This document shows positions 1 through 7,882 of a DNA stretch of 51,165 nt, piece after piece; within the stretch, counting starts at the first letter, position 1; the number at the start of each line of letters is the position of its first letter. The notes beneath the pieces were generated by a model that had not been told where the DNA came from, did no database searches, and saw only the letters and a list, made by a program, of their open reading frames with translations. A program made the position numbers and the translations under genes. The DNA is from Bacillota bacterium. GTDB taxonomy: Bacteria > Bacillota > UBA4882 > UBA8346. The DNA lies in NCBI GenBank assembly GCA_023436305.1, contig JAEZJQ010000013.1:1-51165 (forward strand), written 5' to 3'.

Positions 1-558
1 CGTAATCGTACTATTATCATACCCTACATTGGCCGTATAAGCGTAAGTAGCACTTGCAAACGGCGGAGCCAGCGTCCCGGCGCTTAACACAAGGCTGGTC
101 AGTTTGGCGCTGGTGGGGTCCGCTGGATATAGCTCCAGATCGACAATTGAGGCAAAATTAGTATTGCACCGTAAGCCCTTGGTCACATAGATCCTAGCCC
201 ATCTGACTTTTGTGGGAGTGAACGCCCGGTCCGTCTGGTTCGCCGAATTGTTTGTCACCGAATCGATATCAAACCAGTTCGCATTATCAATGCTCCCCTG
301 AAGCTTATAATCGGTCAGGTTATAATTAGCATTCCAGCCCACCGAACCCATCTGCTTGACCACCCAGCGGTTAATCCAAGAAAAAGCCCCCAAATCCACC
401 CGCAACCAAACAGGCGACGGTGTTCCCGAAACTGGAATCGGTGAGGAACCTAACCACCGGCCAAGTGGTGTCGAACCCCCGTCAACCGCTTTGGACGGTA
501 CGTAAGGATAAACGTAATTACTGGCATCGGCGCTTTTATTTAAAGCAATGTTAGCCAT
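1..558 (-). CDS. Discoidin (F5/8 type C) plus cadherin-like beta-sandwich protein, 3' end outside window
   Basis: The 186 visible codons run off the left edge in frame, so the C-terminus is missing. I read the ATG at 558, preceded by an AAAGGATGG-type ribosome site. Residues from about 1 to 145 resemble a discoidin/F5-8 type C carbohydrate-binding fold: an early N-K, then W-L-G, a V-W-L-R-V-D-L-G strand, a W-V-V-K strand and a R-W-A-R-I-Y-V strand close to its end. After a P-A-D-P-T linker, the segment starting L-T-S-L-V-L-S-A-G-T-L is typical of the Cadherin-like beta sandwich domain (Pfam Cadherin-like family) that often follows such modules. No signal peptide is visible. It lies 88 bp downstream of a tail-collar gene on the same strand, which suggests a tail-fibre or surface-adhesion role; that is inference. 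Confidence 0.7.
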   Translation of the reverse strand, partial: MANIALNKSADASNYVYPYVPSKAVDGGSTPLGRWLGSSPIPVSGTPSPVWLRVDLGAFSWINRWVVKQMGSVGWNANYNLTDYKLQGSIDNANWFDIDSVTNNSANQTDRAFTPTKVRWARIYVTKGLRCNTNFASIVDLELYPADPTSAKLTSLVLSAGTLAPPFASATYAYTANVGYDNSTIT

Positions 559-646
559 TGGCTTTCCATCCTTTCTGAAACCTTATCAATATCTCTCTCA
601 TATATATTATTGGATTGTAGATATTCCATGTAAAATTTTCCTTTTA

Positions 647-889
647 CTAATCCCTGGTCGGATAGATGCCGGAAATGCAAATATAATACCCGGTGCCCGG
701 TTGGGGCTCAGCGCCTTGCAAGTTGGGTAAAGCAAAAGTGGTTGTGCCATTGCCCCCGAATTTGTTGCCAATTAAAGAAAATAACGCGGTATTTTGTTGA
801 ATTTGAAGAATCTGGCCGTTACAAAGCAACCACCCCATGGGTACAAAACTATATGGAAATACAACAATTTGTCCTAAAAAGTAATCCAT
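647..889 (-). CDS. Very short phage tail-collar domain protein (microcystin-dependent-protein family)
   Basis: 80 residues. The N-terminal part has the tail-collar signature: G-Q-I-V-V-F-P, then G-W-L-L-C-N-G-Q, A-L-F-S-L-I-G, F-G-G-N-G-T-T-T-F-A-L-P-N-L. The last residues, I-S-G-I-Y-P-T-R-D, match the usual end of this family. Full members are typically about 160-180 residues; the histidine-rich middle is absent here, so start and end of the fold are joined directly. A GAGGATGA ribosome site precedes the ATG. It is paralogous to the next gene upstream (1127-1375). Family members occur in phage tail fibres and in bacterial loci of unknown role; no other phage structural gene is visible in this window. 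Confidence 0.75.
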   Translation of the reverse strand: MDYFLGQIVVFPYSFVPMGWLLCNGQILQIQQNTALFSLIGNKFGGNGTTTFALPNLQGAEPQPGTGYYICISGIYPTRD

Positions 890-1126
890 AATATGTCATC
901 CTCCTCAAAAATAAATATTATAACGATTCGGGGTTATTACCGCTCGATGAATACAGAAGTCAGAAGTCCGGAAATTAGAATAAAAGCATTGAATACAGAA
1001 GTCAGTATTCAGAAATCTGAAGTCAGAATTTAAAACATTGAGCAAAAATCTGCGAAGCATTCGCCGGAACCTCCCGTATTCTGTCTCCTGCATTCTGAAT
1101 TCCATTGACTTAATAAAATTAAAAGA
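890..1126. repeat. Intergenic degenerate word repeat (CAGAAGTCAG type)
   Basis: No credible gene. An exact 15-mer, GAATACAGAAGTCAG, occurs at 949-963 and 991-1005, followed by variants (AATCTGAAGTCAGAATT around 1014-1030) and inverted-sense copies near 1076-1100 (GTATTCTGTCTCCTG, CATTCTGAATTC). Reading frames crossing it are low-complexity artefacts. Confidence 0.7.
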
Positions 1127-1375
1127 TCAGTTTCTGCTGGGGTAAATTCCTTGAACCGCGATACAATAGTGCATACCCATATTCTGCATCGGCAGCGCGT
1201 TCCGTAAATCAGGCAGGCAAAAAGTTGTGGTGCCGTTCCCCCCGAATGTTGTACCCAACAATGTAAATAAGGCTTGATTCGTGGCAATGTTCAGGGTTTG
1301 TCCTTCGCAAGGCATCCAGTAGGACGGCGCAAAATCAAAAGCGAACAACTCAATATCACCAAGCAATGGATCCAT
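1127..1375 (-). CDS. Very short phage tail-collar domain protein (second copy)
   Basis: 82 residues, paralogous to the 80-residue protein at 647-889. Shared features: a G-D-I-E-L-F-A-F start strand, M-P-C-E-G-Q, A-L-F-T-L-L-G-T-T-F-G-G-N-G, T-T-F-C-L-P-D-L-R and the terminal G-I-Y-P-S-R-N. As in its neighbour, the long central region of ordinary tail-collar proteins is missing. A strong ribosome site (GAGGAGGG) lies about 8 nt before the ATG. The two copies are separated by a repeat-filled 237-bp gap, consistent with an old tandem duplication. Function unknown; a small secreted or tail-tip lectin is one possibility. Confidence 0.75.
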   Translation of the reverse strand: MDPLLGDIELFAFDFAPSYWMPCEGQTLNIATNQALFTLLGTTFGGNGTTTFCLPDLRNALPMQNMGMHYCIAVQGIYPSRN

Positions 1376-1682
1376 AAAAAATATCCCTCCTCAAAATATA
1401 GTATCCCGCTTTTGTTTTAAATTCGATAGAAACCAAACTGGAAATCAATGATAATATTGGTTTTATAATATCAAATGGAATCGAAAATGTCCTTCACTTT
1501 AATTGAAATGTCAAAATCAGCTGTTGAGATGTATGATTTGGGGGTTGAATGGTATTTCGATGAGATGAACAGGATAGGTTTTTATATTGGAATTCGATGA
1601 AATAAAAAACCCCACATCAAATTCGTAAAATGATGGAGGGGTTTTACCGTTGTAGGAATTAAGATATTATTATTTCAGGCCA
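1376..1682. other. Intergenic region, no gene
   Basis: 307 bp of AT-rich sequence. Apart from the terminator at 1604-1646 (listed separately) and the ribosome site of the collar gene at its left end, I see no reading frame with family features and no RNA motif. Confidence 0.6.
1604..1646 (-). terminator. Intrinsic terminator after the GH1 gene
   Basis: Read on the minus strand, AAAACCCC-TCCATCA pairs with TGATG-TGGGGTTTT and is followed by TTTATTTC. It lies about 37 nt past the GH1 stop codon. Confidence 0.8.
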
Positions 1683-3047
1683 TCAGCCAATCATCTTCCC
1701 GAGACTGGCTCCATTCGTGGCAATTACTTCCTTATACCAATATGCCGAATCCTTCAAAATCCGCTTTTGAGTTTCAAAATCCACGTAAACCAAGCCAAAA
1801 CGTTCTTTAAACCCTTGGGCCCACTCAAAATTATCCGTTAGGGACCACTGGAAATAACCTTGAACTTTAACTCCTTCATCAATGGCCCGTTCCAATTGAA
1901 GCAAATGGCGAGCCAAATAGTCGATACGTTGGGGGTCGTGGACTTGACCGTCCAGGGAAACCCAGTCGATATTGGACATGCCGTTTTCGGTAATGATGAC
2001 CGGTAATTTATATCTTTCAAAATAGAAGCGCGGCGCCCAGTAAAGCATCTCCGGGGAAACCGTCCAGCGGAAGGCGGTGGTCGGGTGGTCCAAGGCCATG
2101 GGCACCACTTCCGGTCCCGCTTCTCCAGCCTTGACATATTTGGCGGTATAGATATTGAAACTGCAAAAATCGAGGGGCTGACGGATGGTATCGAAATCCC
2201 GATCCGGTATGGGGGGTAGATCGCTTCCGAAAACGGCCAGGCCTTCCTCGGGATAATGGCCGAGATAAACGGGATCCATCCACCAGGAACAACTCCAATA
2301 ATCCTTCGGCCGCACCGTAAAAGTACTTTGCCGCGCCGCCTCAATATCCACTGGAGAAGAAGTCACCGGCGCGGAAATCTCGGCAAGCGGTGCAAAACCT
2401 ACTTGGGAAGCAGTTTTCGAATTAGACCGGATCACCTGGACAGCTTTCCCGTGCGCCAATAACGCATTATGCCCCATTCGCAGAATCTCGGGAAAACCAT
2501 GAGCGAGACCCGGAGCGTGCCGTCCCTCATAATGCCCCAGACCAATAAAACATTGGGGTTCGTTCAGGGTAAACCAGTGGCTTACCCGATCCGAGAGCTT
2601 GTCCACCACAACTTTGGTATACTCGGCAAACCAGTTGGAGCTATCCGGGTTCAGCCAGCCACCCTTGCAAAACAATTCATACGGGTAATCCCAGTGAAAC
2701 AATGTCACATATGGAGTCACCTGGGCCGCCAGCAAAGCGTCAACCAGCCGGTCGTAAAAGTCCAGACCTTTTGGATTGATAGCGCCAATTCCCGCTGGAA
2801 TTACTCGCGGCCAGCCAATGGAGAAACGGTAAGCCTTTAAGCCGATCCGGCTCATCAAAGCTACATCTTCCGGGTAACGGTGATAATGATCGCATGCAAC
2901 AGCTCCGGTTTGATCATTCCAAATCTTCCCCGGAATCCGGGTAAACATATCCCAAACCGACAACCCCTTGCCATCCTCGGTGATGGCGCCCTCTATCTGA
3001 TAGGATGCCGCAGCGGCGCCCCATACAAAATTCGCTGGAAAGCTCAT
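1683..3047 (-). CDS. bglA: Glycoside hydrolase family 1 beta-glucosidase
   Basis: 454 residues, the usual GH1 length. It hydrolyses beta-linked glucosides (cellobiose-type disaccharides; family members may also take galactosides) in the cytoplasm by a retaining mechanism. The N-terminus F-P-x-x-F-x-W-G-x-A-x-A-S-Y-Q-I-E-G is the family signature. The acid/base glutamate is E163 in T-L-N-E-P and the nucleophile is E354 in I-T-E-N-G; both are present. H118 (L-F-H-W-D) and the W-S-L-T-D-N-F-E-W segment near the C-terminus are typical sugar-binding elements. There is no signal peptide. A GGGAGG ribosome site sits 6 nt before the ATG. It is 184 bp downstream of purD on the same strand, but the gap is filled with inverted word repeats, so I doubt it belongs to the purine operon. 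Exact sugar specificity cannot be read from sequence. Confidence 0.93.
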   Translation of the reverse strand: MSFPANFVWGAAAASYQIEGAITEDGKGLSVWDMFTRIPGKIWNDQTGAVACDHYHRYPEDVALMSRIGLKAYRFSIGWPRVIPAGIGAINPKGLDFYDRLVDALLAAQVTPYVTLFHWDYPYELFCKGGWLNPDSSNWFAEYTKVVVDKLSDRVSHWFTLNEPQCFIGLGHYEGRHAPGLAHGFPEILRMGHNALLAHGKAVQVIRSNSKTASQVGFAPLAEISAPVTSSPVDIEAARQSTFTVRPKDYWSCSWWMDPVYLGHYPEEGLAVFGSDLPPIPDRDFDTIRQPLDFCSFNIYTAKYVKAGEAGPEVVPMALDHPTTAFRWTVSPEMLYWAPRFYFERYKLPVIITENGMSNIDWVSLDGQVHDPQRIDYLARHLLQLERAIDEGVKVQGYFQWSLTDNFEWAQGFKERFGLVYVDFETQKRILKDSAYWYKEVIATNGASLGKMIG

Positions 3048-3059
3048 GGTAAACCTCCC

Positions 3060-3235
3060 GAAATATGAAGTGTGAAGAATAAAGTATGAAAAAAAAATTG
3101 AAAAACAGACCAGAAACTGTTTTTAAATTCACGCACTTGACTGGTAAACCTCAAATCACTCTTCAGATCTATGGATTATATTTTACAATTCACACTTCAA
3201 TTGATTTATATATTTTCTATTTCACACTTCATCAC
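3060..3235. repeat. Intergenic inverted word repeat between purD and GH1
   Basis: ATGAAGTGTGAA at about 3065-3076 is answered by TTCACACTTCA at about 3190-3200 and again at 3221-3231, the last overlapping the purD stop. The arms could form a long hairpin in the RNA. No gene. Confidence 0.65.
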
Positions 3236-4506
3236 GCTTGCCTTTTTAATTCACGCCAGGCGATGTCTTTGCGGTAATAAAGTCCTTCAAATTGAACCCG
3301 CTCAATATCGCGGTAGGCGCCGACGGTGGCTTCGTTAATATTCTTTCCCAGATGGACCAGGTTTAAGACCCTCCCGCCGCTCGTAATAAGAGCTCCGCCA
3401 TCAGATAATTTGGTCCCGGCGTGAAAAGTCAGTGAATCTTGAATCCGTTCCAGGCCGGTAATCAATTTGCCGGTGGCAAACTGTCCGGGATACCCGTTTG
3501 AAGCCGCCACCACACAAACGGCTACCGACTCTTTTTTCCAGCGCACGGTTTCCGGATCAAGCTTTCCATGGATAGCGTCCATAAAAATTTGAGCCAAATC
3601 GGAATCCAATAACGGCAGTACCACTTGAGTCTCCGGATCGCCAAACCGGACGTTATATTCGATTACTTTGGGGCCATTCGTGGTAAGCATCAGTCCCAAA
3701 TACAAGGTGCCGGTAAAAGGATGGCCTTCGCCCCGCATGGCTTGAATGGTGGGGTTCAAAATATCCCGGATTACCTTTTCGGCCAAATCGGGTTTTAAAA
3801 CGGCAGCCGGAGCATAAGCTCCCATACCACCGGTATTCAGTCCGGTATCCCCATCGCCAATCCGTTTATGATCCTGGGCGGGAAGCATTGGAACCCCCGA
3901 CTTGCCATCACAAAAAGCTAATAATGATACTTCTTCCCCTTCGAGATACTCTTCAATGATTACTTTAGTCCCGGAATCACCGAAAACCCGGTTAATCATA
4001 ATCTGGTCAACCGCTTGAAACGCCGTATCCAAATCGGTAGCGACTATCACTCCCTTACCGGCGGCCAATCCATCGGCTTTTACTACAACCGGCGCTCCAA
4101 TCTCTTGAAGATAATGCTTGGCCGGAATCGGGTCATCGAATTCTTCAAAATGAGCGGTGGGAATTCCATGCCGCTTCATAAAACTTTTGGCAAAAGCCTT
4201 GCTCCACTCAAGTTTCGCCGCCGCCCTGGTTGGGCCGTAGATTGTCAAACCACGTTCCTGAAAAAGGTCCACGATTCCTTTCGCCAAATAAGCGTCCTGC
4301 TCCACCACAGTCAGTCCGATTTCCTCTGAAGCGGCGAAATCGGCCATGGCATTCAGATCATTGGGATCAATTTTAATATTTTCGGCAAGTTCTGAAGTTC
4401 CGCCATTTCCGGGGCAACAAAAAATCTTGGAAACCAATGGGCTTTGCGCCAACTTCCACGTTAAGGCATGTTCACGCCCACCACTTCCAATCACCATCAC
4501 TTTCAA
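3232..4506 (-). CDS. purD: Phosphoribosylamine-glycine ligase (GAR synthetase)
   Basis: 424 residues. It joins glycine to 5-phosphoribosylamine using ATP, the second step of de novo purine synthesis. The N-terminus K-V-M-V-I-G-S-G-G-R-E-H-A-L is the family's dinucleotide-like N-domain; the ATP-grasp core follows with V-V-K-A-D-G-L-A-A-G-K-G-V, the D-H-K-R-I-G-D-G-D-T-G-x-N-T-G-G-M-G-A signature and E-Y-N-V-R-F-G-D-P-E-T-Q. I start it at a TTG (4506) because a GGGGGGAT ribosome site lies 6 nt upstream and the encoded protein then begins exactly where the family does; an ATG at 4560 would add 18 unrelated residues. It is the last purine gene of the operon. Confidence 0.96.
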   Translation of the reverse strand: MKVMVIGSGGREHALTWKLAQSPLVSKIFCCPGNGGTSELAENIKIDPNDLNAMADFAASEEIGLTVVEQDAYLAKGIVDLFQERGLTIYGPTRAAAKLEWSKAFAKSFMKRHGIPTAHFEEFDDPIPAKHYLQEIGAPVVVKADGLAAGKGVIVATDLDTAFQAVDQIMINRVFGDSGTKVIIEEYLEGEEVSLLAFCDGKSGVPMLPAQDHKRIGDGDTGLNTGGMGAYAPAAVLKPDLAEKVIRDILNPTIQAMRGEGHPFTGTLYLGLMLTTNGPKVIEYNVRFGDPETQVVLPLLDSDLAQIFMDAIHGKLDPETVRWKKESVAVCVVAASNGYPGQFATGKLITGLERIQDSLTFHAGTKLSDGGALITSGGRVLNLVHLGKNINEATVGAYRDIERVQFEGLYYRKDIAWRELKRQA

Positions 4507-4514
4507 AACCAATC

Positions 4515-4676
4515 CCCCCAATAAAAGTGTAAAGGGAAAAGTTAAAAGGGATAAATTCAAACATTAATTTCGCCGGATTTATATATTCTTACTTCCAAAA
4601 ATCCCGTATGTCCTTTTATTATTACTCTTTTCTTTGCTCTCTAACTTTTCCCTTTTTTACTTTTCATTTTTCAATT
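4515..4676. repeat. Intergenic inverted word repeat between purC and purD
   Basis: AAAAGTGTAAAGGGAAAAGTT near 4523-4543 is mirrored by TAACTTTTCCC and TTTTTTACTTTTCA near 4641-4668. GGGAAAAGTTA/TAACTTTTCCC is a perfect 11-bp pair within longer imperfect arms. The hairpin lies inside the operon, so it may affect RNA stability or partial termination. Confidence 0.65.
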
Positions 4677-5564
4677 TTATTTTAACGGTTTTCCGACGAT
4701 CCGCCGGTAGGCTTCCAGGTATTTTTCACTGGTATGTTGGATCACTTCGGCGGGCAAGTGGGGAGCGGGAGGCTGTTTATCCCAACCGATGGACTCCAGA
4801 TAATCCCGGACATATTGTTTGTCGAAACTGGTCTGGGACTTCCCGGCCTGGTATTGATCCATAGGCCAGAAACGGGACGAATCCGGTGTAAATATTTCAT
4901 CAACCACTGTCAATTCACCGTCAATCCAGGCAAATTCAAATTTGGTATCGGCGATGATAATTCCCCGGGACTCAGCTTGGGCCGCCCCCAATTGATAGAG
5001 TTTGAGTGAATAGTCTTTCAATTTCAGGGCCAGATCATTGCCAATCTTGGCGACTAATTGTACATATGTTAACGGCTGATCATGTCCGGCGGATTCCTTG
5101 GTGGTGGGAGTGAAAACCGGTTCAGGTAACTTGCTGCTCTCCAGCAGTCCAGCCGGTAATTTAATTCCACTCACGGTGCCGGTCCGCTTATAATCGCTCC
5201 AGCCACTGCCGGCCAGATAACCCCGGACTACACATTCCACCGGAATTACTTCCCCTTTTTTGACCAACATGGAACGGCCCCGTAATATGTCCCGTTCAGC
5301 GGCGGTTAATCCGGGGATCTCGTCCACATCCGTCGAGACAAGATGATTCGGCAAATCCCGGCAAGTTTGATTAAACCAGTAAACCGCAAGTCCGGTAAGT
5401 ACACTGCCTTTTTCCGGTATCGGTTCGCTAAAAACCACATCAAAGGCGGATAACCGGTCCGTGGCCACAATCAAAAGATACTTGTTCAAATCATAAATAT
5501 CACGTACTTTACCCCGGGCGATCATTGGAAAACTTTTTAATGCTGTTTCATTGATTGCTGGCAT
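4677..5564 (-). CDS. purC: SAICAR synthetase
   Basis: 295 residues, matching the one-domain form of about 230-300. It condenses CAIR with aspartate using ATP. Visible motifs: R-G-K-V-R-D-I-Y-D-L (17-26, nucleotide-binding loop), L-I-V-A-T-D-R-L-S-A-F-D-V-V, the E-C-V-V-R-G-Y-L-A-G-S-G-W family signature, and D-T-K-F-E-F-A followed by D-E-I-F-T-P-D-S-S-R-F-W near the C-terminus. A GGGAGG ribosome site precedes the ATG. It lies 24 bp after the FabZ-like gene and upstream of purD. The long C-terminal part with the W-D-K-Q-P-P-A-P segment is typical of the longer bacterial/yeast-like subgroup. Confidence 0.96.
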   Translation of the reverse strand: MPAINETALKSFPMIARGKVRDIYDLNKYLLIVATDRLSAFDVVFSEPIPEKGSVLTGLAVYWFNQTCRDLPNHLVSTDVDEIPGLTAAERDILRGRSMLVKKGEVIPVECVVRGYLAGSGWSDYKRTGTVSGIKLPAGLLESSKLPEPVFTPTTKESAGHDQPLTYVQLVAKIGNDLALKLKDYSLKLYQLGAAQAESRGIIIADTKFEFAWIDGELTVVDEIFTPDSSRFWPMDQYQAGKSQTSFDKQYVRDYLESIGWDKQPPAPHLPAEVIQHTSEKYLEAYRRIVGKPLK

Positions 5565-5588
5565 TGGATTATCCTCCCGAATAATGAA

Positions 5589-6059
5589 CTATTCAACCCC
5601 GATCATACAGGTAAATGTCGCTTCACTGGCAATTTCATTGTTTATATAAGCTATTCCACTGAACTTACTGACTTTCGCTTTCACCTTTAACAGTTCCACC
5701 TCTATCCGGAGCTGATCACCGGCCCTTGCGGTTTTACGAAACCTGGCCTTATCAAAACCGGCAAATACAGGCATACCGTTTGATTTGTCCGATGAATCCA
5801 AGATAACAAAACCGGCGACTTGGCCCATGGCTTCCACCTGTAAGGCTCCGGACCATAAATACTCGCTATTGAAATACTGCTGCTGCGAAAAAAAATCATC
5901 GGCTGTGACATTTTTAATACCCACGGCTCTTTTGCCCTTTTCCAGCTCAATGATCCGATCAACCAATAAAAATGGAAAGCGATGCGGAATCAATTCTTTA
6001 ATCTCATTGATCTCCAGCGTGATTGGAACAATTTTCCCAACCTGATCGGCACATATCAT
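5589..6059 (-). CDS. FabZ-like hot-dog protein lacking the catalytic histidine, inside the purine operon
   Basis: 156 residues with the length and order of 3-hydroxyacyl-ACP dehydratase FabZ: I-P-H-R-F-P-F-L-L-V-D-R at 24-35, a K-N-V-T strand, then V-E-A-M-G-Q at 75-80, corresponding to the helix that carries the catalytic glutamate (E76). The FabZ active-site segment G-H-F-P-G-x-P-x-x-P-G is replaced by Q-Q-Q-Y-F-N-S-E-Y-L-W-S-G, so the catalytic histidine is missing. It is therefore a divergent, probably non-dehydratase hot-dog protein. It sits between purN and purC with short spacing (47 and 24 bp) and clearly belongs to the purine transcript. AAGGTG lies before the ATG. Its role is unknown; acyl-ACP or nucleotide-linked ligand sensing would be speculation. 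Confidence 0.75.
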   Translation of the reverse strand: MICADQVGKIVPITLEINEIKELIPHRFPFLLVDRIIELEKGKRAVGIKNVTADDFFSQQQYFNSEYLWSGALQVEAMGQVAGFVILDSSDKSNGMPVFAGFDKARFRKTARAGDQLRIEVELLKVKAKVSKFSGIAYINNEIASEATFTCMIGVE

Positions 6060-6106
6060 CGTATCACCTTCGTTACTTTCGACTTTTGATTTTACGACAT
6101 CCGGTA

Positions 6107-6724
6107 TTATTTAAACCTCGTTCGTAAGCCGTCAATCGTGATCCGTTCCTCCAAAACCAGTTTGATAGCCTGTGGATAAATTTGATGTTCAATGCGAAGC
6201 ACTTTGGCGGCCAAACTTTCTGGAGTATCATCATCGGCCACCGGAACGATTCCTTGGGCGACAATGGGTCCCGCATCGGGTTCAGCGGTTACCAAATGCA
6301 CAGTGGCTCCGGAAAACTTGGCGCCGGAGGCGATAACCGCTTCATGGACATGATGGCCGTACATTCCTTTGCCTCCGAACGCTGGAAGCAATGCGGGATG
6401 AATGTTTAAAATACGATTGGGATAAACGTCCACCAATAGGCGGTCAAAAATCCGTAAAAAACCGGCCAAACAGATGAGGTCAATCCGGAACTCCCGCATC
6501 ACCTCCAAAATAGCCCGAGTGAATTCAACAACTGAAAGGTATTGGCGATGATCCACAACTTGAGTGGGAATATTATGCATGGCTGCCCGTTCCAGGGCAT
6601 AGACCCCTGCTTTATTACTAACGACAACTCCGATTTCCGCATCAATTTGTTTTTGATTTACAGCTTCAATAATCGCCTGCAGATTGGTGCCGCCACCGGA
6701 AACCAAAACTCCAATTCGTTTCAT
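6107..6724 (-). CDS. purN: Phosphoribosylglycinamide formyltransferase
   Basis: 205 residues. It transfers a formyl group from 10-formyl-tetrahydrofolate to GAR, the third step of purine synthesis. The N-terminus V-L-V-S-G-G-G-T-N-L-Q-A-I holds the phosphate-binding loop. The catalytic triad of this family is visible as N107 and H109 in I-L-N-I-H-P-A-L-L-P and D150 in A-E-P-D-A-G-P-I. An AGGAGC ribosome site precedes the ATG. It is followed by the FabZ-like gene in the same operon. Confidence 0.96.
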   Translation of the reverse strand: MKRIGVLVSGGGTNLQAIIEAVNQKQIDAEIGVVVSNKAGVYALERAAMHNIPTQVVDHRQYLSVVEFTRAILEVMREFRIDLICLAGFLRIFDRLLVDVYPNRILNIHPALLPAFGGKGMYGHHVHEAVIASGAKFSGATVHLVTAEPDAGPIVAQGIVPVADDDTPESLAAKVLRIEHQIYPQAIKLVLEERITIDGLRTRFK

Positions 6725-6734
6725 GAAGGCTCCT

Positions 6735-6860
6735 AAAAAATTAGTTGCGAGTTAAACAGTTCCGAGTTACGAGTTAATAATAAAATTTACGAGTTATTTA
6801 GTTATGAGTTGGTACTTGTAACTCAAAAAATTAAAACCCGTAACTCGGAACTCAAAACTT
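6735..6860. repeat. Intergenic inverted word repeat between purM and purN
   Basis: AGTTCCGAGTTACGAGTT (about 6759-6776) is answered by AACCCGTAACTCGGAACT (about 6835-6852): an 18-bp pairing with one mismatch, with further GAGTT words between. Same word as the repeat at 44281-44312. No gene. Confidence 0.75.
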
Positions 6861-6862
6861 TT

Positions 6863-7882
6863 TTATTCAAGTATCGTTACTTTTTTCTCTCCACCGACGA
6901 TTGTACCAATTTGGTGGATTTCCGGAATGGCTTCTTGAATGACTTTCAAATTTGATGGGCTGCAAATTACCACCATGCCGATTCCCATGTTGAATACCCG
7001 GTATACTTCCTTGTCCGGAATCGCGGCGGCTTCTTGAAGCAACTGAAAGATGGGCAGTACCGGCCAGGAGTTTTTCCGGATTTCGACTCCGCAGCCATCA
7101 GGTAAAATGCGGGGAATGTTATCGTAAAAACCACCACCGGTAATATGGGCCAAACCTTTGATCAGTTTCCGCGTAATCAGTGGATAAAGCTCGTTGAAAT
7201 AGGACCGGTGCGGTTTTAACAGCTCCATTCCGATTGAATTTTCCAAGGCAGGAACCCAATCCGTGGGTTTATACTTCACCATTTCAAAGCAGATTTTCCG
7301 GGCCAACGAGTACCCGTTTGTATGGAGCCCGGATGACGCCAGTCCCAGAACTACATCACCGGGTGTAATACTGGTTCCGGTGATTAATAAATCCCGTTCC
7401 ACGATTCCCACGATAGTTCCGGCCAGATCAAATTCGCCATCGGCGTAGATCCCCGGCATCTCGGCAGTTTCACCGCCGATAAGCACACACTGATTTTCCA
7501 GGCAACCTTTGGTTAAACCACTCACGATGGCTTCAATCACCGGCGGTTTTAGAACACCGGTTCCGATGTAATCCAGGAAAAACAATGGCCGGGCGCCTTG
7601 GACCAAAATATCGTTCACGCAATGATTGACCAAATCATAACCGATGGTATCGAATTTCTCCATGGCAAAGGCCACTTTCAGCTTGGTGCCGACCCCATCG
7701 GCGCTGGAAACCAATACGGGTTCCCGGAACTCATGGATGGGTAAAGCATACAAACCTCCAAAACTACCCAAATCACCTAAAACTCGCGGATTGAAAGTGC
7801 GGCGTACCAAGGACTTAATCCTGGTCACCGCTTCGTTTCCGGCGTCGATATTCACACCGGCGCCCTTATAGAGGTCAGCCAT
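6863..7882 (-). CDS. purM: AIR synthetase (phosphoribosylformylglycinamidine cyclo-ligase)
   Basis: 339 residues, the standard length. It closes the imidazole ring of FGAM using ATP. Motifs: Y-K-x-A-G-V-N-I-D-A-G-N near the start, S-S-A-D-G-V-G-T-K-L-K-V-A (59-71), I-G-G-E-T-A-E-M-P-G-I-Y, A-S-S-G-L-H-T-N-G-Y-S-L and H-I-T-G-G-G-F-Y-D-N-I-P-R. The ATG overlaps the end of purF by 8 nt, with the ribosome site inside purF, so the two are likely translationally coupled. Confidence 0.97.
   Translation of the reverse strand: MADLYKGAGVNIDAGNEAVTRIKSLVRRTFNPRVLGDLGSFGGLYALPIHEFREPVLVSSADGVGTKLKVAFAMEKFDTIGYDLVNHCVNDILVQGARPLFFLDYIGTGVLKPPVIEAIVSGLTKGCLENQCVLIGGETAEMPGIYADGEFDLAGTIVGIVERDLLITGTSITPGDVVLGLASSGLHTNGYSLARKICFEMVKYKPTDWVPALENSIGMELLKPHRSYFNELYPLITRKLIKGLAHITGGGFYDNIPRILPDGCGVEIRKNSWPVLPIFQLLQEAAAIPDKEVYRVFNMGIGMVVICSPSNLKVIQEAIPEIHQIGTIVGGEKKVTILE

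Noticed and set aside
905..1287. Overlapping small reading frames rich in Phe, Arg and Cys
   Set aside because: They consist of repeat words and of the antisense/out-of-frame reading of the tail-collar gene; no ribosome site or family feature.
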